Shown here one piece after another: positions 24,752 through 32,672 of a stretch of 64,000 bases of DNA (its first letter is position 1; each line of letters opens with the position of its first letter). The notes below the pieces were generated by a model. It was not told the origin of the DNA. It worked only from the letters and a program-made list of their open reading frames with translations, and made no database searches. The translations under genes were made by a program, and so were the position numbers. Source of the stretch: Ruminococcaceae bacterium AB4001 (GTDB taxonomy: Bacteria; Bacillota; Clostridia; Saccharofermentanales; Saccharofermentanaceae); assembly GCA_000621765.1 (NCBI GenBank), contig KK211344.1, positions 8,591 to 72,590 of the forward strand. The letters are read 5' to 3'.

Positions 24752-27595
24752 TTAACCATGTTTCTTCATGTAGATATCGGCCTGACAATAATATGCGTAC
24801 AGTACATTCATAAGGTTCTTCAGTTCCTGTGTCCTTGTTGCAGACAACTCCCTGGTTACAACATTCTGCGCATAGTTCATAGGCGTGTATTCAACATAAC
24901 GATTCAAATTATCGCCTTCGATATCTATCCAAACTTTGTACTTGTCATTAAGTTTATGCGCCGGGATGTCCGTAATTCTTATAACATAAACATTACCTGA
25001 AACTTCGGGAATGAGTTCAACATTGTTATCCGCGCGGAAGAATCTGAGCTCCTTCCCAGTATTATTTGTAAATTGCAGTTTTAATGTTGTCTTAGACTCA
25101 AGCGAGAGGCTTACACCGCTGAACACAAGATCATCAGGAAGATAAGTTACGAATGCATTAACCCGGTTATACAAAGTAGGATGGGTTGCATCACCTGCAT
25201 TGATCTCAGCTTCGACTTCTGCCAAGGCCTCGTAATCCTTCAGTATCTGAACGTAATCCCCGGTCGGAACTCCAAAATATACAGCGGAACAATAACCGTA
25301 ACGCAGCATTGCGTCAACAAGGGGAGCTTCATCTGCGTATTGAGCCTTATGCTCGAAAATATACTCGGCATAATCCAGAACAGAATACTGGCAGGTTGCT
25401 AAAGTCTGAGACCCGCTGATCAGTTCTGCAGTGATCTGCGATGCCATATTCTTCGCAGGAACCTTGCACTTGAAAACATAATAAGTCTCATTGTTTACGG
25501 TTCTCTGCTGTGCTTCGCTGACAGCATACTCCTGCTTCAGGGACGATCTGCTGACAGTAAACTTCATGTATGTATCACTGCCTGCTTCGTCAGGAAGCTT
25601 AACAAAGAAGTTAAGACCGATGTCGCCTTCAAGGCTGACGCTGTATCCCTTAAAGACAGAATCGGGAGACGCGATCTGCTTATTCCAGCCCGCATAAAGA
25701 GTCATGTCAGCGGTAACACCCTGATCAAAATCATAAGCATTCTTACACTGTTTATCTGTATACCAGCCTGTGAAAATGAAACCGTCAAGCTGAGGATCAG
25801 CAGAAGGCATTGTAACCTTGGCATTTATCTCAACTATCTGTGCTTCAATCTCATCAGTGCATTCACTTCCGACATTGAAAGAAACATCGAAAGCCAAGTA
25901 GATAATCGTGGCATTTTCAAATGATGGCGCCCACAGGTTCTGACTCTTGGAACCGATGTAATACAAAGTTTCTATATCATCATAGGATAATCCAGTTTCG
26001 GTAATCGAATATAATGCCGGTCCGATAGTCAGAGTTTTAAGGCCCGAATCATTAAATGCACCTTGGGAAATAGTAATTACACTTCTAAGATCTGCAGTCT
26101 CCAGACTTGTGCAACTATTAAAAGCATCGGAACCAACATTTGTAATATTTTCAAGATTAATAGTCTGCAGATTGTTACATCTCGAAAAAGCACCCGAAGA
26201 TATTTCACATACACCATCTCCAAGCAACACAGTTGTCATCCCGGTGCAACCAGCGAAAGCATAATCACCTATAGTCTTAATGCTGCTAAGATCTATAGAA
26301 GAAAACTTATAGCAGTTATAAAAAGCTCTATTACCAATGTCTGTTAAATGGCTCAAATCAATAGTTTCAAGGTTACTGCATCCAGAAAAAGCGCTATTGC
26401 CGACTGAACAGATCCTGCCTGTTACAGTTGTCAGTTCACCACACTTACCGAAGGCCGTTTCTCCTATGGTGACGTCGTTCACATCACTTAAATAGACTTT
26501 TGTTATGCTGCACTGGTTAAATGTATTTTGCTCGATCGTATCAACATTTCTCAGATCCAGATCAGTCGTCAGACTTGTACATGACTTAAAAGCACCCGAT
26601 TTGATTGAAACTACATTTGCAAGCGAAGTTACATCCGTAAGATTTATACATCCGGAGAATGCAGAAGATCCTATCGTTGTAACGTTACTCAGATTAACAT
26701 CTGTAAATGCCAAACAGCCAGCGAAACCAAAATTTCCTATTACTGTAAGATTACTCAAATCAAAAGCCGGTAAGACCTTACATTGATAAAAGGAAGAATC
26801 CCCGACAGACGTAACTTTACCCAGCTTCAAATCTGATAATAATGTGCAGTTATAAAAGGCATAATCCGGAACAGAGGTAACCTTTCTCAGATCAGCGGAA
26901 GCAAGGTTGCTACATCCGTAAAAGGCATGTGCACCAAGAACTGTAACATTGCTCAGATCAATTGAAGTGAGACTGCTGCACCCGGCAAAAGCATTGGAGC
27001 CCACACTTGTAACCTTGCTGGAATTCTTGAAAGCAAACGTTGACAGGGTAGAACATCCGGAAAAGACTGTATCGTCAATGGTTACGAGGTCGTCAGCTGT
27101 TACACTTGTAAGACTCGTACATCTTAAAAATGCTTGATTCTCAAGAGTTACCACTTTGCTGATATCAACAGCCGTTAAACCGGTACAATACGAAAAACCA
27201 AAGCTGTCAATATAGGTTACTTTGCTTAAATCAATATTCGTTAAAGCTTTGCACGATCCGAAGGAATAATAACCTATGCTCGTAACATTTCCCAGATCAA
27301 CAGATGTCAACGTACTGTTCTGATAGAATGCCAAACTTGGAATACTGTCGACATCTCCTGATATGACCAATGCAGTAACAGCAATTTCACCCTGCTCCCA
27401 ACCCGGCTTATTAAAAGCAGCGCTATCAGTAATAGTCAGAACCCCTTCATCCGTAAGTGTCCAGCCGTCTCCGCTTGCTGCAAAATCTTCAGCTCTGACA
27501 TTTTTACCCAATAAGCAGAGGCCTGCCAAAGCAGCTAAGATAGTAAGAGCGAGAATGGTAACGGTCTTCCTGCAGATCTTGAATCCGTGAGACAT
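24752..27595 (-). CDS. large secreted BspA-type LRR protein with C-terminal gut-Clostridia domain
   Basis: A 947-residue secreted protein. A signal peptide (TVTILALTILAALAGLCLLG) precedes about 20 BspA LRR repeats and an InlB B-repeat ending at about 640 (MTLYAGWNKQ). The C-terminal 300 residues start SVSLEGDIGLNFFVKLPDEA. They include VDAMLRYGYCSAVYFG and end in a helical region. That segment is seen in other Clostridia surface proteins and has no known function. There is no anchor. A likely promoter (27641-27670) and a GGAGG site precede it, and the 32-residue peptide gene follows at once. Confidence 0.9.
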   Translation of the reverse strand: MSHGFKICRKTVTILALTILAALAGLCLLGKNVRAEDFAASGDGWTLTDEGVLTITDSAAFNKPGWEQGEIAVTALVISGDVDSIPSLAFYQNSTLTSVDLGNVTSIGYYSFGSCKALTNIDLSKVTYIDSFGFSYCTGLTAVDISKVVTLENQAFLRCTSLTSVTADDLVTIDDTVFSGCSTLSTFAFKNSSKVTSVGSNAFAGCSSLTSIDLSNVTVLGAHAFYGCSNLASADLRKVTSVPDYAFYNCTLLSDLKLGKVTSVGDSSFYQCKVLPAFDLSNLTVIGNFGFAGCLAFTDVNLSNVTTIGSSAFSGCINLTDVTSLANVVSIKSGAFKSCTSLTTDLDLRNVDTIEQNTFNQCSITKVYLSDVNDVTIGETAFGKCGELTTVTGRICSVGNSAFSGCSNLETIDLSHLTDIGNRAFYNCYKFSSIDLSSIKTIGDYAFAGCTGMTTVLLGDGVCEISSGAFSRCNNLQTINLENITNVGSDAFNSCTSLETADLRSVITISQGAFNDSGLKTLTIGPALYSITETGLSYDDIETLYYIGSKSQNLWAPSFENATIIYLAFDVSFNVGSECTDEIEAQIVEINAKVTMPSADPQLDGFIFTGWYTDKQCKNAYDFDQGVTADMTLYAGWNKQIASPDSVFKGYSVSLEGDIGLNFFVKLPDEAGSDTYMKFTVSRSSLKQEYAVSEAQQRTVNNETYYVFKCKVPAKNMASQITAELISGSQTLATCQYSVLDYAEYIFEHKAQYADEAPLVDAMLRYGYCSAVYFGVPTGDYVQILKDYEALAEVEAEINAGDATHPTLYNRVNAFVTYLPDDLVFSGVSLSLESKTTLKLQFTNNTGKELRFFRADNNVELIPEVSGNVYVIRITDIPAHKLNDKYKVWIDIEGDNLNRYVEYTPMNYAQNVVTRELSATRTQELKNLMNVLYAYYCQADIYMKKHG

Positions 27596-27640
27596 AAATT
27601 ATTCCTCCAAATACTGTATTCCCATATTGACAACGAATTA

Positions 27641-27670
27641 ATTATATACAAAAAACAAAAAAATAAACAA
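27641..27670 (-). promoter_or_regulatory. promoter of the 947-residue LRR gene
   Basis: -35 TTGTTT, 18-bp spacer, -10 TATAAT on the minus strand, in a very T-rich region about 45 nt before the ATG. Confidence 0.6.
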
Positions 27671-27737
27671 AAAGCACCAAAAATGTATAAAAACGAAATC
27701 AGTAACAACTCTTTAAAGCCTGATAAACAATAAAACA

Positions 27738-27788
27738 TCCCCCGCAGAAGTTATTTGCTAAAGCAAATACTGTTCGAAGTGCGAGGGA
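27738..27788 (-). terminator. terminator of the tRNA cluster
   Basis: Two-tier hairpin: TCCCTCGCA pairs with TGCGGGGGA and, inside, TATTTGC with GCAAATA, followed on the minus strand by TGTTTTATTGTTT. Confidence 0.8.
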
Positions 27789-27805
27789 TTATTTGATTTT
27801 TAATT

Positions 27806-27881
27806 TGGTGGCTCACTGGAGGTTCGAACTCCAGACCCCTTGATTAAAAGTCAAGTGCTCTACCGGCTGAGCTAGTGAACC
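27806..27881 (-). tRNA. tRNA-Lys (TTT)
   Basis: 76 nt with encoded CCA. Acceptor arms are GGTTCAC and GTGAGCC. The anticodon loop CTTTTAA is closed by CTTGA/TCAAG, and the T loop is TTCGAAC. Confidence 0.97.
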
Positions 27882-27884
27882 ATT

Positions 27885-27959
27885 TGGCTGGGGTGGCAGG
27901 ATTTGAACCTACGAATGCGGGAGTCAAAGACCCGTGCCTTACCCCTTGGCTACACCCCA
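27885..27959 (-). tRNA. tRNA-Gln (TTG)
   Basis: 75 nt with encoded CCA. Acceptor arms are TGGGGTG and CACCCCA. Anticodon loop CTTTGAC. The pair closing the anticodon loop is a T-T mismatch (CGGGT/TCCCG), while the other four pairs are G-C. T loop TTCAAAT. Confidence 0.96.
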
Positions 27960-27979
27960 GTGTGAAGAGGCTTAAAAAT

Positions 27980-28057
27980 TGGGGTGGGATATGGGATTCG
28001 AACCCATGATATCTAGTGCCACAAACTAGCGCTCTAACCAACTGAACTAATCCCACC
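27980..28057 (-). tRNA. tRNA-His (GTG)
   Basis: Includes the encoded extra 5' G (-1) opposite C73, and CCA. Acceptor arms GTGGGAT and ATCCCAC, anticodon loop TTGTGGC closed by CTAGT/ACTAG. First gene of the His-Gln-Lys cluster. Confidence 0.97.
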
Positions 28058-28078
28058 ATGTCAGCCAATTGCCTAAAA

Positions 28079-28107
28079 AGTATAATGTTAACGAGGTTTT
28101 AAGTCAA
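28079..28107 (-). promoter_or_regulatory. promoter of the tRNA cluster
   Basis: Minus-strand -35 TTGACT, 17-bp spacer, -10 TATACT, about 22 nt before the tRNA-His 5' end. Confidence 0.85.
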
Positions 28108-28170
28108 GCAATTTTATTGCACTATCTTATAAAGATAATTATTATAAGTTGTCACTGCATATATTATTAG

Positions 28171-28199
28171 TTGACTTGATTAGTTAGCAAGTGTAAGAT
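28171..28199 (+). promoter_or_regulatory. promoter of argJ
   Basis: -35 TTGACT at 28171-28176, 17-bp spacer, -10 TAAGAT at 28194-28199. The expected transcription start near 28206 falls within the first ARG box. Confidence 0.75.
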
Positions 28200-28236
28200 A
28201 TGCAGAATTATACAGCTTTGTGTATAAATATGCACA
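28199..28236 (+). promoter_or_regulatory. tandem ARG-box operator (ArgR/AhrC)
   Basis: TGTGTATAAATATGCACA at 28219-28236 matches all fixed positions of the E. coli-type ARG box consensus TNTGNATWWWWATNCANA. A second box, TATGCAGAATTATACAGC at 28199-28216, matches 10 of 12 fixed positions. The 20-bp repeat spacing resembles paired ARG boxes that bind one ArgR hexamer. Binding here would cover the start point, implying arginine repression of argJ. Confidence 0.8.
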
Positions 28237-28267
28237 ACAATGAATATTACTTTTCGAGGTAATCAAA

Positions 28268-29521
28268 ATGGAAGAAGAATTAACCAAATCCTATATAACA
28301 ATGCCTAAAGGCTTCAAGGCTAACGGTGTTTCTGCCGGCATGAAATGCGCAGATCCCGCGAACATTAACGAGAACGATCCCAAGTTCAAGTATCTGGATA
28401 TGGGTATGGTGTATTCCGATACTCCCTGTAATGTCGCAGGTGTATATACATCCAACCTCGTAAAGGGACACTCACTTACGAGATCCATAGACATCATCGA
28501 AAACAAAGGCCAGGCAAAAGGCATAATCGTTAACAGCAAGGTTGCCAACGCAGGTGTCGGTGCTGTCGGCGTCGAAGATGCTAACAGGTTAGCAGAAAGC
28601 GCTGCATCCCTCCTCGGCTGTGATGCCTCAGAGATCTTAACCGCTTCTACAGGTGTAATCGGCTCAAGACTCCCTCTTGATAAGATGACTAAGGTTATCC
28701 CCTCGCTTGTTGAGGGTCTTTCTTCCGACGAGGAACCGGCTCATTGTGCTGAATATTCAATGATGACTACAGATACTGTTCCCAAGGAAGTTTCTGCCCA
28801 GATCGAACTTACTGACGGAAAGACTGTTACCATCTCCGGAATGGCAAAGGGTTCAGGCATGATCCACCCTAACCTCGCTACAATGATCGGCATCTTCACC
28901 ACTGACTGCGGAATTGAATCAGCTTCATTAAAGAAGATGCTCCAGAAGGCCGTTAAATACACTTTTAACAGGGTTTCCGTAGACGGAGATACTTCGGTAT
29001 GCGATATGGTCGTCGTCTTCGCTAACGGCGCTTCCGGCGTTAAGATCGAAGAAGGCACAGAAGATTATCAGCTGGTTGAGAATGCTCTCTGCGAACTCTC
29101 AGAAGACATCGCAAGGATGCTCGCTGCTGACGGCGAAGGCGCTACAAAATTCGTTGAGATCGAAGTTCACGGCGCAAAAGACGAGAAAGACGCTAAGCTC
29201 ATCGTTACATCAGTCGCAAGGTCTCCTCTCTGCAAGACAGCTTTCTTCGGTGAAGACGCAAACATCGGCCGTATCCTTACGGCAGCAGGCTACTCAGGAG
29301 CTATGTTCGATCCCGAAAAGATCGACATCAGACTTTCAGGCCTCCTCATGTACAAGGACGGCGCAGCTGTTGCATTCGATGAGGAAGAGGCATCAAGACT
29401 TCTTGCCGAGCACGACATCAAAGTAGATATCACGCTCTACGAAGGTGATGCATACGACAGAATGTTCACCTGTGACTTCTCTTACGATTACGTCAAGATC
29501 AACGGAAGTTACAGAACTTAA
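28268..29521 (+). CDS. argJ: bifunctional ornithine acetyltransferase / N-acetylglutamate synthase
   Basis: Transfers the acetyl group from N-acetylornithine to glutamate in the cyclic arginine pathway, and may also use acetyl-CoA. The 417-residue precursor self-cleaves before the nucleophile Thr at residue 205 within PNLATMIGIFTTD. The oxyanion region TASTGVIGSRLP is present at about 125-136. The ATG has a GAGGT site. It stands alone, with no other arg genes in the window, but behind its own promoter and tandem ARG boxes. An intrinsic terminator follows. Confidence 0.96.
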   Translation: MEEELTKSYITMPKGFKANGVSAGMKCADPANINENDPKFKYLDMGMVYSDTPCNVAGVYTSNLVKGHSLTRSIDIIENKGQAKGIIVNSKVANAGVGAVGVEDANRLAESAASLLGCDASEILTASTGVIGSRLPLDKMTKVIPSLVEGLSSDEEPAHCAEYSMMTTDTVPKEVSAQIELTDGKTVTISGMAKGSGMIHPNLATMIGIFTTDCGIESASLKKMLQKAVKYTFNRVSVDGDTSVCDMVVVFANGASGVKIEEGTEDYQLVENALCELSEDIARMLAADGEGATKFVEIEVHGAKDEKDAKLIVTSVARSPLCKTAFFGEDANIGRILTAAGYSGAMFDPEKIDIRLSGLLMYKDGAAVAFDEEEASRLLAEHDIKVDITLYEGDAYDRMFTCDFSYDYVKINGSYRT

Positions 29522-29570
29522 GATGAACGCGTTCATCTGACAGTGTTATTACTTCCCTACACAATCAAAT

Positions 29571-29605
29571 AAAGCTGTCGCAGTATGTTGCGGCAGCTTT
29601 TAATT
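29571..29605 (+). terminator. argJ terminator
   Basis: AAAGCTG-CGCA...TGCG-CAGCTTTT hairpin with a short T tract, 50 nt after the argJ stop. Confidence 0.75.
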
Positions 29606-29616
29606 TGGACAATATA

Positions 29617-29657
29617 AAAAGGGCCGTTGCTCAGTGGATCACTTTGCAACAGCCCTT
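29617..29657 (-). terminator. trigger factor terminator
   Basis: AAGGGCTGTTGC...GCAACGGCCCTT stem followed on the minus strand by TTTTTATATTG, 25 nt past the tig stop. Confidence 0.85.
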
Positions 29658-29681
29658 AATTATTCAGTAATTAACTGAGGA

Positions 29682-31025
29682 TTACTCCTCTGTCTTGCCC
29701 TCTTCTGCAGGTGCTTCCTCAGCAGCCTCTTCTACAGGCTTGGGTTCTACCTTGACAGCCTTTGATGCGAGATACTCGACTGTCTTTCTAGCACGGATGG
29801 AATCCTTGATGAATGCGGAATCCTCACCGATGGACTTCTTAACTTCCTCAACATCGATCTTGTATGTGTTAGCGATCTGCTTGAGTTCTTCCTCGTAATC
29901 CTCATCGGTTACCTCAGGATTGAGCTCTTCAGTGATCTTCTCGATAACGAGAGAAGACTTAACTCTAACTCTTGCCATAGGCTCGAGGGACTTCTTGAAG
30001 TCTTCCATGCTCTGGCCAACATACTGGAGGTACATATCAAGAGCGATGCCCTGGTTGGACATACGTGCAGCCTGATCGTCAGCCATCTGCTCGACTTCGT
30101 TGTCTACCATGGACTGAGGAATGTCGATCTCGAAATTGTCGCATACGGCGCGGACTGTCTCGTTCTCGAAGCCGGCCTTGTTGTCCTTGTCAGCTCTCTC
30201 CTGCTGCTTAGCCTTGATGTCAGCCTTGAGCTCGTCAAGAGTATCGAACTCGGAAACGTCCTTTGCGAACTCGTCGTCGAGTTCAGGAACAACCTCTGTC
30301 TTGATAGCGTGGATCGTTACGTTGAATGTAGCATCAGCGCCCTTGAGCTCTTCAGAGTGATAGTCTTCAGGGAACTTAACTTCGATAGTGAATGTCTCAC
30401 CTGCATTGTGTCCTGCAACCTGCTCCTCGAAGCCGGGGATAAAGGACTTGGAACCGAGCTTGAGGTTATATCCCTCGCCCTTGCCGCCTTCGAAAGCGAC
30501 GCCATCCTTGAATCCTTCGTAGTCGATAACTACTGTATCGCCCTCAGCCGCGGGACGGTCAGAAACTTCCTCAAGAGAAGCATTTCTCTTTCTCATGCGC
30601 TCGATCTCAGCGTCAACGTCCTCATCAGTTACTTCCTGATCCTTGAAAGGAACCTCTACGCCCTCGTAAACGCCCATCTCAAACTCAGGCTTAACATATA
30701 CGGAGATCGTGTACTTGATGCCTTCCTCGTTGATCTCGGTAACATCCATCTCAGGTCTTGAAACGACCTTGAGCTCGTGCTCCTTGACTGCCTCAGGATA
30801 CTGGGCATTAGCGATCTCGTTGATGGCGTCCTCGTAAAGAACGCCCTCTCCGTAATACTGGCAAACAAGCTGGTAAGGAACCTTTCCCTTACGGAAGCCG
30901 GGTACCTGGAAGCGGTTCTTGTTCTTGCTGTACGCCTTCTTAAGAGCTTCACCCCACTCTTCCTTGTTAGCCTCAAGACTGATTACAACCTGAGAGTGTT
31001 CTTTCTTTTCAATTGTGGATGCCAT
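29682..31025 (-). CDS. tig: trigger factor
   Basis: Ribosome-associated chaperone with peptidyl-prolyl isomerase activity. The 447 residues show the three expected parts. The N-terminal ribosome-binding domain has the signature FRKGKVP (about 44-50, family GFRKGKAP). An FKBP-type domain around 160-245 follows (GDTVVIDYEGFKDGVAFEGG). The helical C-terminal chaperone arm ends in an acidic Ala/Glu/Pro tail. The ATG has a GGAGG site. It is transcribed alone from its own promoter. clpX/clpP, often adjacent in Bacillota, are not present here. Confidence 0.97.
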   Translation of the reverse strand: MASTIEKKEHSQVVISLEANKEEWGEALKKAYSKNKNRFQVPGFRKGKVPYQLVCQYYGEGVLYEDAINEIANAQYPEAVKEHELKVVSRPEMDVTEINEEGIKYTISVYVKPEFEMGVYEGVEVPFKDQEVTDEDVDAEIERMRKRNASLEEVSDRPAAEGDTVVIDYEGFKDGVAFEGGKGEGYNLKLGSKSFIPGFEEQVAGHNAGETFTIEVKFPEDYHSEELKGADATFNVTIHAIKTEVVPELDDEFAKDVSEFDTLDELKADIKAKQQERADKDNKAGFENETVRAVCDNFEIDIPQSMVDNEVEQMADDQAARMSNQGIALDMYLQYVGQSMEDFKKSLEPMARVRVKSSLVIEKITEELNPEVTDEDYEEELKQIANTYKIDVEEVKKSIGEDSAFIKDSIRARKTVEYLASKAVKVEPKPVEEAAEEAPAEEGKTEE

Positions 31026-31073
31026 GTTATATCCTCCAAGAGATTTAATAATAATATATATAGCCGAGAATGA

Positions 31074-31103
31074 ATTGTATCACAGCACGGCGAAAAAAAG
31101 CAA
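31074..31103 (-). promoter_or_regulatory. tig promoter
   Basis: Minus-strand -35 TTGCTT, 18-bp spacer, -10 TACAAT, starting just after the stop of the cysteine hydrolase gene. Confidence 0.6.
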
Positions 31104-31105
31104 TA

Positions 31106-31630
31106 TTAAACTACGGTAACTTGTATGCCTTTGAGGACATCCAGCGTTGCCTGGTGAAGCTTAGGGTCGAATGAAGCTGTAAGGCTTGAATCGACAATGA
31201 CTTCTGCTTCGGGTGCGGCAGCCTTAGCTAAAACAGCATTAGAGAGCACGCAGATATTGGATACAAGGCCGCAGACCTCGATCGCACTTATGTCAGAGGC
31301 ATTCTCCTTTAAGTACCCGGCAAGCTCCATGCTGCCAAAGCACGGCTTCTCGAACACCTTCTTTCCGGAGAGCAGAGGTTTTAACTCATCACAAAGACCG
31401 TGTCCTTCGGATCCCTTGATGCAGTGAGGTACCGGAAGATTCTTTCCTTCCTGGGTCTGCATATAATCCTCAGAATGTGTATCAAGCGTATAGACGATCT
31501 GATCGCCGTTTGCTTCATATTCCCTGATCTTGCTGATGATTCCGGGAATTACGATGTCTGCACCTTCAAAGCCCAGTGCCCCGTCAACAAAATCCTTCTG
31601 CATGTCCACGACAACGAGAATCTTATACAT
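31106..31630 (-). CDS. cysteine hydrolase (isochorismatase/nicotinamidase family)
   Basis: A 174-residue single-domain hydrolase. Asp in VVDMQKDFVDGALG (N-terminus), the central Lys/cis-peptide region (KKVFEKPCFGSMELAGYL) and the nucleophile Cys in IEVCGLVSNICVLSNAVLA give the Asp-Lys-Cys triad. DTHSEDY supplies the metal-type Asp/His seen in nicotinamidases. The start at 31630 has an AGGAGGAAG ribosome site. A longer frame would run through a terminator into tRNA-Arg and was discarded. A nicotinamidase role (NAD salvage) is likely but not certain. Confidence 0.88.
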   Translation of the reverse strand: MYKILVVVDMQKDFVDGALGFEGADIVIPGIISKIREYEANGDQIVYTLDTHSEDYMQTQEGKNLPVPHCIKGSEGHGLCDELKPLLSGKKVFEKPCFGSMELAGYLKENASDISAIEVCGLVSNICVLSNAVLAKAAAPEAEVIVDSSLTASFDPKLHQATLDVLKGIQVTVV

Positions 31631-31656
31631 GTCTTCTTCCTCCTTCGGTAAGGTAT

Positions 31657-31690
31657 AAAAAAAGCTGCCGCACACCTGCAACAGCTTTTT
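31657..31690 (-). terminator. tRNA-Arg terminator
   Basis: AAAAGCTG...CAGCTTTT stem with a TTTTTTT tail on the minus strand, directly after the tRNA. Confidence 0.8.
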
Positions 31691-31693
31691 ATC

Positions 31694-31770
<77 letters not shown>

Positions 31771-31801
31771 ATTTATGCTTTGGTCTCCCAATAGCCTAAA
31801 T

Positions 31802-31830
31802 ATAATATTACTTGAAACCTTGAATGTCAA
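31802..31830 (-). promoter_or_regulatory. tRNA-Arg promoter
   Basis: Minus-strand consensus -35 TTGACA, 17-bp spacer, -10 TATTAT. Confidence 0.8.
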
Positions 31831-31856
31831 TCTCACTTTTGAGTTTCTCACAAGCC

Positions 31857-31886
31857 TTGTCACATAAACGGGATTTAGGATAGAAT
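31857..31886 (+). promoter_or_regulatory. promoter of the tyrosine phosphatase gene
   Basis: -35 TTGTCA, 18-bp spacer, -10 TAGAAT, about 40 nt before the TTG start. Confidence 0.55.
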
Positions 31887-31928
31887 ACTTTCCGTCCGGA
31901 AGGAAAATAAAACATACGGAGAACCGCC

Positions 31929-32672
31929 TTGAATACATACGATCCCGACCAGCAGAGAATCAGAGAACTTGCACTTATCAACTGCCGTGAATTAGGCGGA
32001 ATGCCGTTATCAGGCGGCAAGACTTTCCGCTCAGGCATATTCTTAAGATCCGGTTCTCCCGAATGGCTCAATGCCGAACAGGTTCAGGAAGTTAAGGATT
32101 ACGGCGTAAAGACCGTGATCGATCTCCGCGCCAAAGAAGAACTCAAAGGCAGCGGCAATCCGTATGCAGAAGATCCTGACGTCAGCTTTTTCAGCATCCC
32201 CCTGTTAAACAGCGATCCGAACGACACTGAAGACCAGACAATGGAATACATCAGGACTCACAAGCTCGGCGATTACTATGTGATCATTGCCGAAAACATG
32301 GGCGACAGACTTGTCAGCATCATGAGGGTTCTTCTTAACGCTGAAGGCCTTGTCCTTTTCCATTGCGCTCACGGCAAGGACAGGACCGGAGTCGTTGCCG
32401 CCCTCCTCTATCTGATTTCGGGCGCATCAAGAGAAGACATAATCAAAAACTATAAAGTCTCTTACGAATATATGAAGGATTTCCTCGACCCGCTCATACA
32501 AAAACTCCCCGATGACTTAAAGCACATCTTAAGGTCAGACGAGGAGAATATGGTCATATTCCTCGACTATATGAACAGCAAATGGGACGGCGATGCAGGA
32601 AAACTGCTCATGGCAAACGGGCTCACGGCAGATGAGCTTGAACGCTTAAAGGCAAAATGCATTGCTGATTAA
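31929..32672 (+). CDS. tyrosine/dual-specificity protein phosphatase
   Basis: A 247-residue cytoplasmic phosphatase of the Y_phosphatase3 type. The active-site loop HCAHGKDRTGV (Cx5R plus Asp, typical of this subfamily) lies at about 141-151. It is preceded by NCRELGGMPLSGGKTFRSGIF, the family N-terminal signature. It may act on phosphotyrosine, phosphoserine or phosphoinositides. The start codon is TTG, with GGAG 8 nt upstream. The gene is convergent with the lipoprotein gene, and their stop codons overlap by 4 bases. Confidence 0.9.
   Translation: MNTYDPDQQRIRELALINCRELGGMPLSGGKTFRSGIFLRSGSPEWLNAEQVQEVKDYGVKTVIDLRAKEELKGSGNPYAEDPDVSFFSIPLLNSDPNDTEDQTMEYIRTHKLGDYYVIIAENMGDRLVSIMRVLLNAEGLVLFHCAHGKDRTGVVAALLYLISGASREDIIKNYKVSYEYMKDFLDPLIQKLPDDLKHILRSDEENMVIFLDYMNSKWDGDAGKLLMANGLTADELERLKAKCIAD

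Noticed and set aside
22700-27595. CRISPR-like or tandem DNA repeat array
   Set aside because: The periodicity of about 70 bases comes from leucine-rich-repeat codons. Units are divergent and the reading frame is open throughout.
27844-28068. 74-codon ORF on the minus strand
   Set aside because: It is formed entirely from the His, Gln and Lys tRNA genes.
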